A stretch of 64,000 nt of DNA from positions 4,650,001 through 4,714,000 of the forward strand of contig CASHTG010000001.1 of the NCBI GenBank assembly GCA_949357655.1, given 5' to 3'. A program made the translations under genes and the position numbers. Source of the stretch: Parascedosporium putredinis (lineage: Eukaryota > Ascomycota > Sordariomycetes > Microascales > Microascaceae). Shown piece by piece: positions 36,832 through 49,500 of this stretch. The notes under the pieces are model-generated. The model did no database searches and had not been told where the DNA came from. It saw only the letters and a list, made by a program, of their open reading frames with translations. Position 1 is the stretch's first letter; each line of letters opens with the position of its first letter.

Positions 36832-38074
36832 GTTCGCGTAGTGGCCGCCCCATCTTCCTGGGATACCCCTGGCTGCTGCCTCACTTTTCCACGATAAAAC
36901 GCTCACCTTGCCCTTCCTAGCCATCTCTGGCCTTTGATTCGTCTATTCGAGCTCGTCCATCGCTGGAGAACTTGGCCCGACGCAGCTAGTTTTTGGTTGA
37001 GCACGTATTACCTCTGTGTCGCTCCCCATGAACGGAAGCTAGCTATTGGATCGCCATCGTGTTGGAAATCGTTTGAACAGGAAAAAAAAAGATCTGGTGG
37101 GCTCTGCCGATCTGGCGGTGTGGCAAGCAGCCAACGAGGCTGCCAAGCCCGCGCGGGGTCTCCTTCGCTCCTCCCCTTCTCTGTAACCATAATATCATTC
37201 GATGCGCATTTGTTCACGACGTCAAGAAATCGTCGCACCCATTCCCCGAGAGTCCGAGGGGGTGTCCGTCTTGTCCGATGATGCACACCGAGACGATCTC
37301 GCACCTCTTCCCCTCTCTTCGCTCTCGTCCTGCTTTCAAATTGGGCTCCGTGTTCAAATGGGGAAGGTTGAAAATCTGGTTAAAGGCCCGCGAGAAACTA
37401 AAAGGAAGAGAAAGAAAGAATTGAAACCATCCATTATATTTGTTTCTGTGTCTTTGTGTGGTGTGATGGAGGTCTCCTTGGGCGGTGCGTCGAGGTCGCA
37501 ACGTGCGCTCGTCGTGCTCTGGCTAAATTCTTTGGGAGTGGTGTGTGCCCCCGCCGAAAGCCACTTGTGATCTTTTCTTCTGGAGAGAGGGTGTTACACC
37601 CGATTGATCAATCTTCTATGGGTACATTTGATCAAATGTATCGTGGTCTCGAGGAAAAGAAAAGGTTGGGTGGGTGGCCGTGTTTGTCCGTCTGGCTGTC
37701 GCTGTTCCCCCATCTGACCTTTGCCTTGGCCTCGGCTCTATTAATTGTTCAGCGCCGTTACAGTGGGCCTCTGGTCAAATTCTCTGGGTGCTGGATTGAA
37801 TGGATCAATGCTGGCTCTTTGTTGCTAAATCCGGTTCCCCCACCCACCCACAGCCCTTTTCTCCGACCACCCTCCCAAATGAAAATAGAGCGAACCTGGT
37901 TCGTGAGCCGGCACAATAGCCCCAATGGGGGAAGGAGTGTAATACGAGATGATAGGCGTTTCAATCCCGCCGCCGGGATTTGATACGGAGGATTTGATAC
38001 GAACATGACTGAAGAGCATACATGGTGTTTAAGTCGTAAGTGGGCTGGGATTCTGTTTTTAGGTCATGTTCATT

Positions 38075-38103
38075 TTCTGGCATCACTGGCATCACTGGCA
38101 TCA
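38075..38103 (+). repeat. Three tandem copies of GGCATCACT
   Basis: Three consecutive 9-bp units in the 3' flank of the gene at 38702-39529. Confidence 0.9.
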
Positions 38104-38701
38104 CTTTGGTAGATGAGGAAGACAAGTGGGTTGAAAAATAGTTTCTGTTGTTTTTTCTGACTTGCAGAAGACTAGTGTTGTACATGATTATGACAAGAAA
38201 TTAAACCATTCCCAAGTTCCCACTCCCAAGCTCCAAGCATTTGAAGAAACAAATGTAGAAAAGTGACGTATTGGGTCGAGCGGACGTTGTGGTGATGAAC
38301 GGATGGGAAAGAGAAAAGAGACATTGTTTGTGATAAGAGTAGTAGCCACAGTTGTAGTGTGGGAGGTGTGCCAGTGAAGGCTTCCATGTGTTCTAACAAG
38401 ATGAAATTAAAAGACAAGAGAAGAAAAGAAAGTGTTCGTGATGCATCGATATTCATTAAGAGCCCCACGGAAACGCCGGCCATAAGCTGGAAAAGATAAA
38501 AAGAAAATGTGGGTATATATGCAGCGATGGTGGTTGTAAGAGTCAACAAAAATTGGTGGTGTAGTGGTGTAGTGGGCTGAGCCCCGTATAGGTTGGGTGT
38601 CGATCGACGGTCAAGTAGTGGGTGGGGTTGATAGTGGTTCGGTGGTAGGACTAGTAGTAGAGGTAGGCGTGCGGAGGAGGGGAGAGAGCGGAAGGCCCTG
38701 T

Positions 38702-39529
38702 TTAGCCAACGGTTTGAGCGGAGAGCCTGTCAATCATGCAGTCCGAGGAGTCGTTGGCCTGGAAGACGATGCCTCGTCGTTTCCATCCGCCCCGCTTGAC
38801 GTAGTTGTCGATGCTGTTGTCCGATCCACCAGGAGGTGGTCGCCGAGTGGCATGGACTGTGTTGCGCTTGTAGGAGAAGTTTTGCCATTGCGTGCTTGTA
38901 GGCACCACCTCGCGCTCCGTCTCGAATTGGAGTTGGAGAGGCATCGCGGGGCCGGTAGGGGTTGTGACCTGCTCCTCGGCTTCCGAGTCCTCATCGTCAA
39001 TAGTGGCCTCTTCGGCCTCGTCCGTCTCTTCCTCGTCGCTGCTACTGAGTACCGTGTTGATGGTAGACTCAGACCAGTGGCTCCTCACCAGAGTGGGCCT
39101 CTGGAGCATGCCAAGCTTCATGGCAAAGTAATCGGGCACCTCCTCGGCCTCCACGACCTGGCTGGTTCGTGGAGAGGCTACGGGAGGAAGCTCGAGCTCT
39201 CGGAATTTGGGAGCGACCCTGCGAGGCTGGGGCTGGTGGTATTGGGGCTCGTCGTGCTCCATGACGTGAATAAAAGGCCGATCAGAGAGCCTGGGAGGAG
39301 CCTGGAAGGTGGGATGGAGGTTGAGAGGATCGAACTCGACGACGCGGGAGTGGCGGTGGTGGGTGCTGGTGGGAGAAACGGGAGTGCGAGGCATGGAGGC
39401 GGTCGAGGCCGAGTCACGGCTCGAGACAGACTCGAGGGACTTGGGCTTTCGTAGATGGAAGCGGCGAGCCATGATGGTCGTCTTGGGGTCCGTTGGTTCA
39501 CGGGGTCTTTCTTGGGACTTGCGGAACAT
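38702..39529 (-). CDS. Conserved-looking acidic hypothetical protein (275 aa), single exon
   Basis: I do not recognise a named family. ATG at 39529 opens a 275-aa frame with no break. It has a basic N-terminus (MFRKSQERPREP, then ARRFHLRKPKSLESVSS), a Ser/Thr/Pro-rich section with SP/TP sites (PRTPVSPTSTHHRHS), and a central RVAPKFRELELPPVASP. A very acidic stretch follows (SSSDEEETDEAEEATIDDED, about residues 160-180), then a basic C-terminal part with NYVKRGGWKRRGIVF. No signal peptide or membrane segment. The alternation of basic, phospho-acceptor and acidic regions suggests a largely disordered nuclear or cytosolic regulatory protein; this is inference. A second ATG at 39472 (MARRFHLRK) has a reasonable context. 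A large open frame on the opposite strand is a shadow. Confidence 0.72.
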   Translation of the reverse strand: MFRKSQERPREPTDPKTTIMARRFHLRKPKSLESVSSRDSASTASMPRTPVSPTSTHHRHSRVVEFDPLNLHPTFQAPPRLSDRPFIHVMEHDEPQYHQPQPRRVAPKFRELELPPVASPRTSQVVEAEEVPDYFAMKLGMLQRPTLVRSHWSESTINTVLSSSDEEETDEAEEATIDDEDSEAEEQVTTPTGPAMPLQLQFETEREVVPTSTQWQNFSYKRNTVHATRRPPPGGSDNSIDNYVKRGGWKRRGIVFQANDSSDCMIDRLSAQTVG

Positions 39530-39765
39530 CAAGAGTCTGCGGAGGTCCTGGGTGTGCTTGGCGGTAAGGTGTTGGCTGTTAGTGTAAGAATGACCAAGGG
39601 TCGAGGTGGTTTGTGTTATAAGGACGATCTAAGGGTAAGCTGATTATATGTGAGAGAGTAGAGTCCCATAGCTTGAGAAGAGGTGAAGATGATTCAGATA
39701 GTTTGATCGTGTTTGACAGGAGAGAGAATCGTAGGAGGAGAAGTGGGAAGGAGGGGTGGGTGAGG

Positions 39766-39772
39766 ATATATA
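39766..39772 (-). promoter_or_regulatory. Candidate TATA box for the 39529 gene
   Basis: GTATATATCC on the minus strand about 240 bp upstream of the start codon. It is the only TATA-like element in the near upstream region that I noticed. Confidence 0.3.
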
Positions 39773-41459
39773 CTTGGATCAACCAAGGTCAGCGGAGTAG
39801 GAACGAACGATGCCAGACTGACCAGGTCGAGGCTGTCAGGTAAAGAGAGCCAAGTACCCCGTACATTGGGCGTGGCCTAGATGAGGTTGCCTTACAGGGG
39901 TATTACGAACATGTCGGTTGTCGTGGACGTCGGCGGACACCATAGCTTGTACCCTTCACTCCCCCAAGACTTTCCCACTCCCTCCACGATTCACCCACCC
40001 CCTTCACCTCCGCAAGGTACGGAGTACGTGGGTCTTTTCCTTGGCGACCCATTATTGCGTGCACGCGGTTCTCTGTTCAAGGCAGGTACGCTGGGCTTAA
40101 CATCACCCCCTTCCCCAAGAAAAAGAAAAAGAAAAAAAAGAGAGAAAGGAAAGAAAAGAAAAAGAAAAAGACACCCTTACACCCTTTCACACTTCCACAC
40201 CCCTTCCGCCTCGGGTTTTGAGACTCCACCGCCCTTCTCCGGCAGCCGTGGATTTTGCACATGGGTTCAAGTTGCAAATCTGTTCATGACTGACTCGATA
40301 TGGGTCCTCGCCGATGGCACCTTGCCCACCGTGTTTTGCAAGCTTGGTCCTTGAAGCAAAATCTTGTGGCCTTGCGGGTGTGTCGAAACCTACAATTGTG
40401 TCTGCCTGTCACCCAGAGTTTTCAGGAGCTCGTCAGAGACAGTCGAAAGTTAGTCGATTTCCTCATTTAGGTTCCTATCGTGCGACCCCCTTCCGTTGGT
40501 CCCTCAATCTTCCTAGATTGCCAAAGGCGAGGCCGGGTTCGATCTCGTCGGTCCTTCGTGGAGGTCCACATCTTGCGGCATCCCTAGGTACAAGGATTTC
40601 CCGGTCTACACTGGCGAGACGGGGGTTTTTTTCTTCGTTTTTCTTTCTTTTCTCATCTTGTCTTTTTCGGTCGTGGACCGCTTATCTCTCCTATTTAGTA
40701 CTAGTAGCCAAGCCTCTTCAGGTGCTGCTCAGCAGAGTGGCCGTGCCGCTCCTCCCAAGGTTTGTGTTTTGTCACTAAAAACGTCCGGCCCAGGTTAAGG
40801 GACCCACGACAACCTAGCAGGAGCTGAACAGCAAATATACTGACAATACTCATTCCGCTTCACAGGACGGAATCGGCAATCTGCCCAGCTCCTAATGACG
40901 GCTGGCCGGTATTGGCAAAATGATGGCGTTGGCAGTTACAGCGCAAGGTACGAATCTTGGTCCGGGCGCTCGCTGAATCCCGTAGCCTGGTGGGAACTTT
41001 TTCAGACCGTTTTTTCTTTTGGTTTTTGCCTTTTGCCTTTGACTGTTTTCTGTTCCTGATCTCGCACTCGGGTCTGGATCACAAGCCAACGGTATTTCCG
41101 AAAGTGGCCTGGGCTTCAAATCTCGGCGCGGCGGAGAGGAAGTTTTTTCTTCCTTTTGTTTTTGCCATCTTTCCACGACGATACTTTTCCGCGCGCAGTT
41201 GCCGCAGGAGAATTATGCATCCACCGCATCTTATTTTCGCCTTTCTTTCCTTTTTTCGTCTCTTTAATTTCATTTCCCCAGCTTGTTCCTTCAGGATGGG
41301 TTGGTTCCTGGATGGGCCAAGGAGCCGCATTTAAAAAGCAACGATGGGGGTTTTTACACACACCGGAATAGCGAGGAAAAAGGAAATAGAGAAGACAGAA
41401 AAAGAAAACACGTTCAACATCCAGGCCTGAAAGTCAGGAACGGGCACCCATCTTCAGCC

Positions 41460-41747
41460 ATGCCACGCGCGCAAACATTGAGGAGGAAAATGCACAGGCT
41501 CCCAGCACAACGGGCGCTGGAAATGCGTCGTGTTGAGCTTGGCTCCATTTCTCTTCTGGAAGCCATCCCGACCAGTGTCCTCGAGGCTGTCCGAGGTGAT
41601 TTCGTTTTGAAACGAAGACTGATGAAGGTCTCCAGCCTTCTTTGTGGTGGTTCGGAACTGGCGACTGCCATTGAGGCTGTGAGTGAGCTGATACGACACG
41701 ACATGGAGCAACCGCTGCCTGCCTGGTCAAAGCTCCAGTTCCCATGA
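41460..41747 (+). CDS. Candidate small protein (95 aa), unassigned
   Basis: ATG at 41460 (context CAGCCATGC) to a TGA at 41745-41747. The predicted protein has a basic start (MPRAQTLRRKMHRLPAQRA) and then amphipathic helical segments (ISLLEAIPTSVLEAVRG, SELATAIEAVSELIRHDM). Composition is protein-like and the opposite strand is Ser/Arg-rich, as an antisense shadow often is. No family, no splice evidence and no neighbour supports it, so it is only a candidate. Confidence 0.25.
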   Translation: MPRAQTLRRKMHRLPAQRALEMRRVELGSISLLEAIPTSVLEAVRGDFVLKRRLMKVSSLLCGGSELATAIEAVSELIRHDMEQPLPAWSKLQFP

Positions 41748-44700
41748 TTACATGTACGAACTGTAATTCCGGTGCCTACACCACATGTACGCACGTTGGC
41801 AGGTCATCTGGTTGGCCTCGTGTGCCCCAGAGCAGGGAGTGGACGCACCCCCTTGATGGGTGCAGGTTTGCGTTCCTCAAGACGCACCGTTCTCTATCCT
41901 TTCTTTGGTTTTGCGAGGATCCAGGGTTCGCTCTTCATCCACGGGGTGTCCCCGCCTCCTTGGCTGGGGAAATTGGTTGATGATTTCGCTCTCGGTGAGT
42001 TGTGCTCGCCGTCCATGTAAACCATACGTCATTCGGCGAGGTGGACGAGTGGAATTTGGGGGATCTTCACAACCGACCATTTCTGACTAACAATTCGCTT
42101 CGGCTTGAGGAAATTTGAGCGAAGCTCAATTGCGGCCCGTTTCATCTGTTCTTCCTTTTTTTTTCGTCCCGTTTTCTTTTTCTCTTCCCTCGCTATCAGG
42201 TTTGGGAAGGAAAGACCTGCGAAGTTTTTAGCTGTCAAGCCGATACCCTTTAGCTGATACCATTCAGCGACCTCGATCATAGACAAAGTACCGAGGTAGC
42301 ATTGATCGACTTGCTCGAAGTGGACGCTGTGAAGACGGCGTGGATGAGAGCCTGGCCACAGGAGGCGAGCACCATCTCCCTAAACCTACGCTACACTCCT
42401 TAGAGAAAGGTACTCCCGACTGTCGACACTAGTAAGAGATAGAATTAGACCGGCCGAGCAGAGTATCACTGTTCATTGATCAAACCATCAATTCAAGTTT
42501 TGATCCGGTGCTCGACGAAGCCAGGGATCGTAATTACCATTTACAAGGGTGTTTCAGCGTATCAAGGCCAAACCCTTGCCAAATGGGCCGGCCACACAAG
42601 AGGCTTCGGTACTGGCACCACTAGACCCTGCTCCTCCCCAGGTGATCGATCATCCACTTGGTCGATCATCAGCAAACAACGCCGTCATCGTGGGTAACAA
42701 GGCCCTTGCCTGGGTTCCCTTTTTTGTTTTGTCTGGAACCAACTGGCAGCGTGTGGAGTCTCGAACACCCTTTGAGCAAAGGAGATAGCCTTTCCAAGCA
42801 AGGTTGGGACGAAAAAGCGAGATGGTTTGTCGCAGATTGGCCCCTGGAAGGGTACGATCTCTCCATTTCAACGTCATCCAGACGAGGGAAGGAAAGTTAA
42901 CTGATGAAAAGTCGTCTGAGCCTCCAGTTCCCGGAGGCAGTACGGCGGCACAAGCTTCTATTCGAAACACTCCCTTTCTTCCGCCCTTTTGCCATCCGGC
43001 GAGCTTATTCTCGTTTGCCTCTGTCTCGGGCTGCCGAGCGTCCCTACCGAATGCACGGAAATATAGCTGCCGTGTATTATTATCCCGTCTTGTACGACGG
43101 GGCATTGGTTCATAGTTTATTGGTAATTATGCAGTCAGGACAAGCCTCCAAACTCTGACTGCCAACAATGGTCCTCGAAAGTCTAGCCCCGGCCGTTCAA
43201 TCTCAAGAACCGCATGTATACCTCGGTAGTATTAGAGAGGCTTTATCAGTGCTTGTGTCACCGCGATCACGGCTGGGCATGGGTCGATGGCGGCGACTTT
43301 GCTGTGGAGAGGGTCCGAAAACGCCGGGTCAGCCACTTGGCGAGACAGCGGTATTCCTTATCAGACTACAGTTTGCTTAGGGTCCATCCCGGGTCCCCTA
43401 CGGTTGCTCTTTCAATCTTTAATGGGGCGGCATCGATTTGGCGGAATGTCGTTGTTGAGTTTGGAGTTGGTGCACGTACTCCATCTTCTTGATAGTGGGT
43501 ATCGATACAGGCGTTATCCGCTATCCGCTACCCGCTACCCGAGGCCGAGCCCAAGATCACCATCAGAGAGGGCTACAGGGATACACCCAGCCAGGAAAGG
43601 ACGGAATTAGCGTTGTGTCTCCCATCCGCTCCCATCGAGAGGGGGAGGGGGCCAGAGAGGGAAACCAGACACCGCCACGAGCCCCTCACCAGCAAAAACG
43701 TTGTCTTTCAAAGCACCAAAGCCCCCAAATAGGAATACATATGTACAGAGGATCAGATTGTTAGTGTGGTGGATGGACAAGCCAAGCAGCTGGTGTGTGT
43801 GGAGCTTGGCAGAGAGTGTCCAACAATCGATTCCTGATTGGATCGTTGCCCTCGACAGACCAGCCTCACCGCCTCTCGACCATAAAAAGACTGCTCCACC
43901 TGCCTGTGCTGCCCAGCTGGACTAGGGGTGCAGAATGCGGGCAGCAGAAGGGCAGGAATGGGAAATGGGGGAAAAAGGTACGCAACACAACTCCCATCCA
44001 GGACAAGATTGGCTTAGCGGCCACGCCCATTTCAAAAGACGCCACGATTTGCCCCAACAAGGGGGGCCAAGGAAGGGAAGCAACGACTGATCTGCGAGTG
44101 CGAGAGCCTCTGGTCAATATCACACAGAGTAGAGTTCAAGGCTAGATGCATCGAGGGGAAAGCGTGCCCCGCGATCGCAGCATACCGCAACTGAGACTAT
44201 CAAATTTTGGCAGACGGGATCAGGCTTGGCCCAAAGCACTAACCCCAAAGGACTCGATTGTGGAGAACGCCGTGGTTTGTAAGTTTTTTGTCTCTTTACC
44301 TTGGCTCCTCGAGGATGTTGGGGGTGATGGCATGACAATGGGCCACATAGACGACTGAAAGTGTGCACGGGTGCACAGGTTGAGCCCAGCGCTTTCCGTC
44401 CTTCCGTGAGGACCGGACCGGTGTCTGGCGTCTTGAAGAGCGACCTAACACACACCAGCACACACACCGGCACACACACAACACATTCACAAAGAGGGAC
44501 AAAGGATACCCACCGAACCCACCGAACCCACACCGGCGCCCAGATGTGTATCTCGGGTGGGCGAATGCGAGGTTGTTGAGCACGGAGTTGTGCGATTGTT
44601 GACATATCCCACTATGGGTTGGCGCATGCACTTGGGATTTGGCTTGGAAAGGGGGCCAAGAAGGAGGGGGTACCTTACATGGCGGACTTGAAGAGAGTCA

Positions 44701-45736
44701 CGATCCGGGCTTTGTGGGCACCGATGAACGCACGCACGCACGGTTGTTCCAGGGGCAAGCAATGTCACTTTTCCGCTGGGAGTATTGACTCTTGCTTTGT
44801 TTATTTGCTTGGAGTCCTTCCTCTCTCCTTGGCACTCCTGTTCGGTCTTATCCTCCAGGGCGTGCAGGTCCAAGTGGGGAGTAGGCCATCGATCGCACGA
44901 GGTATCGTGATTCTCTGACACCAAGCGGGTCCATGTCGCTGTCTCTAAAAAACGATTTCGAACCTCGGGGACAGAGAGAGGCGGGCGGGCAAACGGGCGG
45001 ACATTCTGGGTTCAGCCCGAGATGGCGAGGCATTTAGGCCGAGGAGAGAACCATGACGAGCTGGCCGTCGATGCAGCATGAAGGGGCAGAGGGAGAATCG
45101 CAATAAGCGTTAACGAGCCATGGAAGCGTTGTGGAATGCACCAACTGAGTCATGGTCCCATTCACGCGGGCTCACAATTGGGGTTTTTTCTTTTTCGGGG
45201 CCGCTTTCCTTTCTTCTTCTAAAAGACACCTCCAGCACAAGTGGGAAGAGGCCGAGACGGATCAGGCTCGCATATTCACCGCAATTGAGCGTCGTAGCGT
45301 AGCCGTGATCTCCATTGTTGTGTGTTCTTCATCAACATTTGCATCTTCACCGGCCGCCGGCTGCCCTCTGTTCCTCGGATCTATGGGATCAGTGCCATGG
45401 GTCACTCCCGTTGATCCTCTCCACTCCTCGGCGGAGGGGCCGTGCTCATTCGGCGCCCCTAAAGGTAACGCGCTCTCGCTCAGCGTCGCCCAACTGGCTT
45501 AATTCCGAAGGCCATGTGGAGACTAGGGGAATAAATGCGCATCTTGGAGGGGTTGGTTGTTAATAGTGGGAGGCCAAGATCGTCGAGCCCACGCTTGAGC
45601 AGGCTCAAGAGCACAACCTAAGCTGCCCGCCTCTGTACCCTAGCCGGGCCTTGCACGGCGACGGCGTCCTCCGGATTACAATACCACCTCGCCCAAATCA
45701 ATTGACCTCTACCCTTGCTACAGCCTACCGCCGTTT

Positions 45737-45738
<2 letters not shown>

Positions 45739-45767
<29 letters not shown>
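45739..45767 (+). repeat. 29-nt poly-T run
   Basis: Uninterrupted T29, the longest homopolymer in the window. On the minus strand it is a poly-A that could be the tail of a retrocopied sequence, but I see no target-site duplication or source gene next to it. Confidence 0.95.
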
Positions 45768-46522
45768 GATTTGGCTTGGGCTTGGGCTGGGCTGGGGCAT
45801 TGTAGCTACCGTGACAAGGGGGCCCTTACCCGAAAGAGCCAGGTTTTGCTGATCATAGCGATCAGGCGATCAGCCAGATGGATCCATCCCCGTCAAACCC
45901 CAGCAAGTATTGCCGCGGGCCTTGCATCTTGTGGCTTGCCCTTTTGTTCCTGAAAGTCCAGCGGCGGGGGTGGAAGACGTGCCTGAGTCTTTGGGACTGG
46001 GGAAAACTCGCTCTTGGGTGTGTCTGGTGCCCTTTGTGCCCCTTTGTGTCCTTGTCTGATGCGGATGCTGGCTCCGACCAAGTACTAGTGGGATAGTCTC
46101 GCCAAAGCTTTCCCAGACTGTCCTTCAGATGGGACCAGGTGGGTGTTACGGGGATTTTTCGTCATGATCACCGCTGGTTCAGCTCAATGACTATGCTTCT
46201 GCCCGGAGGAATATTTCGTATCGAGCAAAGGTGCATGGGTCTTGACGATGGGAGTGTGTCATGAACGGGAGAGACAAAGGCCTCAGCCGGCAAGTAAGGA
46301 AAAGGAAGGATGTTGTGTTCTTGTGCTGGCCCTCCTCCCCCGCTCGCATACACCAAGACTTGTACTTGGACACACGCAGGTACGCAATTATTTTGAAACC
46401 GTGATACCGGCCGCTTGCCGTATCTGCGAAGGGACGCCCGTACGAGTTGAGGATTGCTCTTCCCCGTTACGAGGCGTTATATGTCCAATGCGATGAGTGG
46501 AAAGAAGATCACGAATGCCGCC

Positions 46523-46548
46523 ACACACACACACACACATACACACAC
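46523..46548 (+). repeat. CA-rich imperfect microsatellite
   Basis: (CA) units interrupted by one AT step; it lies inside a long accidental open frame, where it would encode alternating Thr-His. Confidence 0.9.
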
Positions 46549-49500
46549 TTTAGATACTCGCACCACACGCCACTCATGAGGGGGAAAAAGAGAGACAGGG
46601 TGAGAGGAGAGAAGAGAGACAGGCTTCTCCCCGGATTCTGGGCGTCACAAACTGGTCACACTGGCAGGCTGAGTGGAGACGTGATAATATCCCAGAGCAA
46701 TGGACTCAGAACGCCACCATGCAGCTTGTACCTAAATTTTTCTTCCAGGTTTTCCTATCCTCTCATTCGGCAGACTCGTTGGGTCTCCGAAAGGAAGAGG
46801 GCGGGGGTTCAAGGGGAAAACGAGCTTGGGGGCGGTGACACATCCAAAGAGGTCACGCAGATACACATGACCATGGCAATCCTCTGGTGTCGGAAGGGGG
46901 ACGGGATGGGGGACCTGGGGACGAGGGGGGAGAGAGAGAAGGTGCAGCGAGCGAGGAGCCCGGTCTCGCTCTACTGCTGCAGGGTGTCCCGAGAGGGGAT
47001 CGCAGGCGAACCCGAAGGACTGACTGTCTTGCTCGCTCCCACTTGTCCGTTTAAGTTGGGGTGCCTTGCATGGATGCGTGAAAGAAACCACACGCGCACA
47101 TACGAGTCCTCTTGCCCATCCGTGCATATTGGGATTTCTGTTGAAGCCCTGCATGCGGTGTGGTTTTGGGGGTCCAAAGCAAGGGTAAAGAGTATGACGG
47201 CGCTACCAAAGAGACAGGCCGACCAAACCCAACCCAACCCTTTCTTTTTTTCTCACGTTGAGAATAGGTTATTTTTTATTTTATTTTTTTCGCCAGGGAT
47301 AAGTGTGGAGCCCAGCGAGGACCTGCAGGTTCGGAATCAAGACGACCCGGCGAGGGGTTTCTTGTCGGAACATTGAAGAGAGACCATCCATCGGACTAAT
47401 AACAATAAAGCAACATCACGAGAGAAATTGGAAACCCCATCCCGGAGACCCGTCAATCAGGTAACGGTTCAAGGGGAGAAGAGAAAAAAAAAAACAGCTG
47501 TTTGTTTGGATCGCGGCTGACCCGATCTACGGCCCAACAGCAACAAGGGGGAAGAGCAAAACGGCGAATGTGACTGGACCAAGTCCTGGTCTCTGGGGTA
47601 TCCGGATCGTTGGGAACAACGTATGCATGGCATGGCAATAGATGGGGTAATATTGCGGGTACGGCTGGAAGAGATAATCAAAATTACCAACTGCCATTCT
47701 TCGTGGAGTACGAGTGGGCAACCAGCTAATAGCGAGTTGAGAGAAGCGAGAACAAAAAACATTAATAGTCCTGGTCAGCCAGCTTTCTCAATTGGGCATC
47801 TAAGACCAATGATTGGAAGCTGGATGCCAGGGGGTTCGAAAAAAGTGTGGGTGGGTGCATTTCCAGGAAACGGGAACGAGATTGTCATCGCCGAACCCGA
47901 GCAGCTGGGAATCCAAGCAAAGCTGGAAAACGTAATACTTGATCCAATGTAATCCCCAGCCGCAACGCAACGCAACATGAGGAACCAAAAACTAAGCCGT
48001 TGATCCCAGGTTCCTGGGACCTCATCATGGCCCTGTCGCTCTCATTGAACGTGGAAAGGGGTGTGTGTTTATGTGTGCGTGTGAGCCTAGGCCTTGATCG
48101 AGGTTTCACAGGCAATCAATACATTTGAGGTGTATTTTGGACAAGAAGAAAAACCAACATCTCGAAATTAGAAATGCCACCCAAAAGCCGAGATTGGCGA
48201 CGGGAGACGCACGCGGGAGGAGGGAGGCTGGCGTTACGGCGGGATGGCGTCTTGCCGGCCTCTGGTGGACATTTGCTTACCTAGGGCTCTTGTCTCTTGT
48301 TGTTTTTTTCTTTTGTTTCGCCTATTCTCTAGCAGAAAAATGAGAGGAGCATTTTGGAAATGCGCGCGCGTTTGAGGTTAAATTTTGAGTTTCATTTCTC
48401 CTTTCTTTTTGCTTTCTCCTCGTTCTAGGCTCTCTCTTTTGGTCCTCTTCCACGCCCCGTTGACATTGATCTATTCATGTTCCCAACCACCGGACCGCCA
48501 CTCACCCCCTTAATCCACGAGGAATCTCGAGCTCGCGCCCGGCGGCCAACGGATCTCGGTCTTTGCGTGAATGGTCACGCGGGGAACCGGATCCAGATTG
48601 TCGGTGATGAGGTCTAAAAGGGGCGCGCGCGGGGGCATGAGGTTGCGAGCTACTAATCAAGAGACACACTTTACGTACGCTTTTCAAGGCTCCTTGTGTT
48701 CTTTCCATGTTCATTGGAGAGAAGGCAGCGGGGGCACCGAAGATCCAAGAGTCAGTCTCAAAAGGCCGATGGGGGTGGTGTACCATCGTACCGCTTGTTG
48801 TGTGTGAGAGTGAGCATGTGTCTGACTGGGTGGACGTTACTCAGACTAGGAGGACACGGGCATAGAGGGAAAAAGAAAAAGAAAAAAAAAAATCCCTCCC
48901 CATGAATGTGGACCAGTCCGATGATAAGTCACGATGTACTTGCAATGGGGAACCATCCGTCAATCCGGGTCACACATTGGCTACACTTTCCGACAAAGGA
49001 AGAGAGGGGGATATACAAGCACAGAAATAAAAGGCTAGGGCCAAGGGGGTAGAGGGAGAGAGGGGGAGGTGGGGGCGGCATCGGCGCGGGCAGCTTTGAA
49101 TCATTATTTAGAAATCACACCTTGTCTCCCGCTGCGACGGATGAGGAGGGCAGAGGTCCGTGGAGGAGGGAGTGGTTGACGGCGGTGTTCGTGAGGACGC
49201 AATGAAGCGTTTTGAGCCGATGCGGTGGGCTGGGCTTGGGGCGGGCCGACCGACGAACGAGGAAATGTCTTTGCGCTCGGCGCACGCACGAGCACAAGTC
49301 GAGCACGAGCATGAGCACATCTGGTCTTGCGTCACCGCTCTCCCAATTTCCACTTACAAGCTCCATTCACACACACGCACGCAAGCAACGCAACACAACG
49401 CAGCGCAACGCATGCACGCACGCACAAACCTCATGTCGACACGAAGGGCCTCTTCACTTTCCCCTCACTCTGCCCCCGGCTCTCGGAGAGAGATGCAACC

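Larger units (their letters stand above)
27711..38701. other. 11-kb gene-poor stretch
   Basis: Apart from a possible decayed coding segment at 28193-28700, I find no conserved protein in six frames, no tRNA and no recognisable transposon. It contains poly-pyrimidine tracts (30610-30660, 35677-35710, 36540-36630), a 20-A run, a GCC run, a GT repeat and a short 9-bp tandem array. GC content looks ordinary, so it is not an AT-rich RIP island. Long UTRs or non-coding transcripts are possible but not visible. Confidence 0.4.

Noticed and set aside
38597..39454. 285-codon plus-strand frame opposite the acidic hypothetical gene
   Set aside because: It is Val/Gly/Leu/Arg-rich and antisense; the minus-strand frame has ordered composition, a better start and a plausible promoter.
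47623..47952. 109-codon plus-strand frame with some protein-like segments
   Set aside because: Third positions are AT-leaning, unlike the confirmed genes here, and no family or promoter supports it.
49375..49425. ACGCA/CGCAA cluster as a possible telomere-like or satellite repeat
   Set aside because: It is short and irregular and does not match the TTAGGG telomere unit of filamentous fungi.
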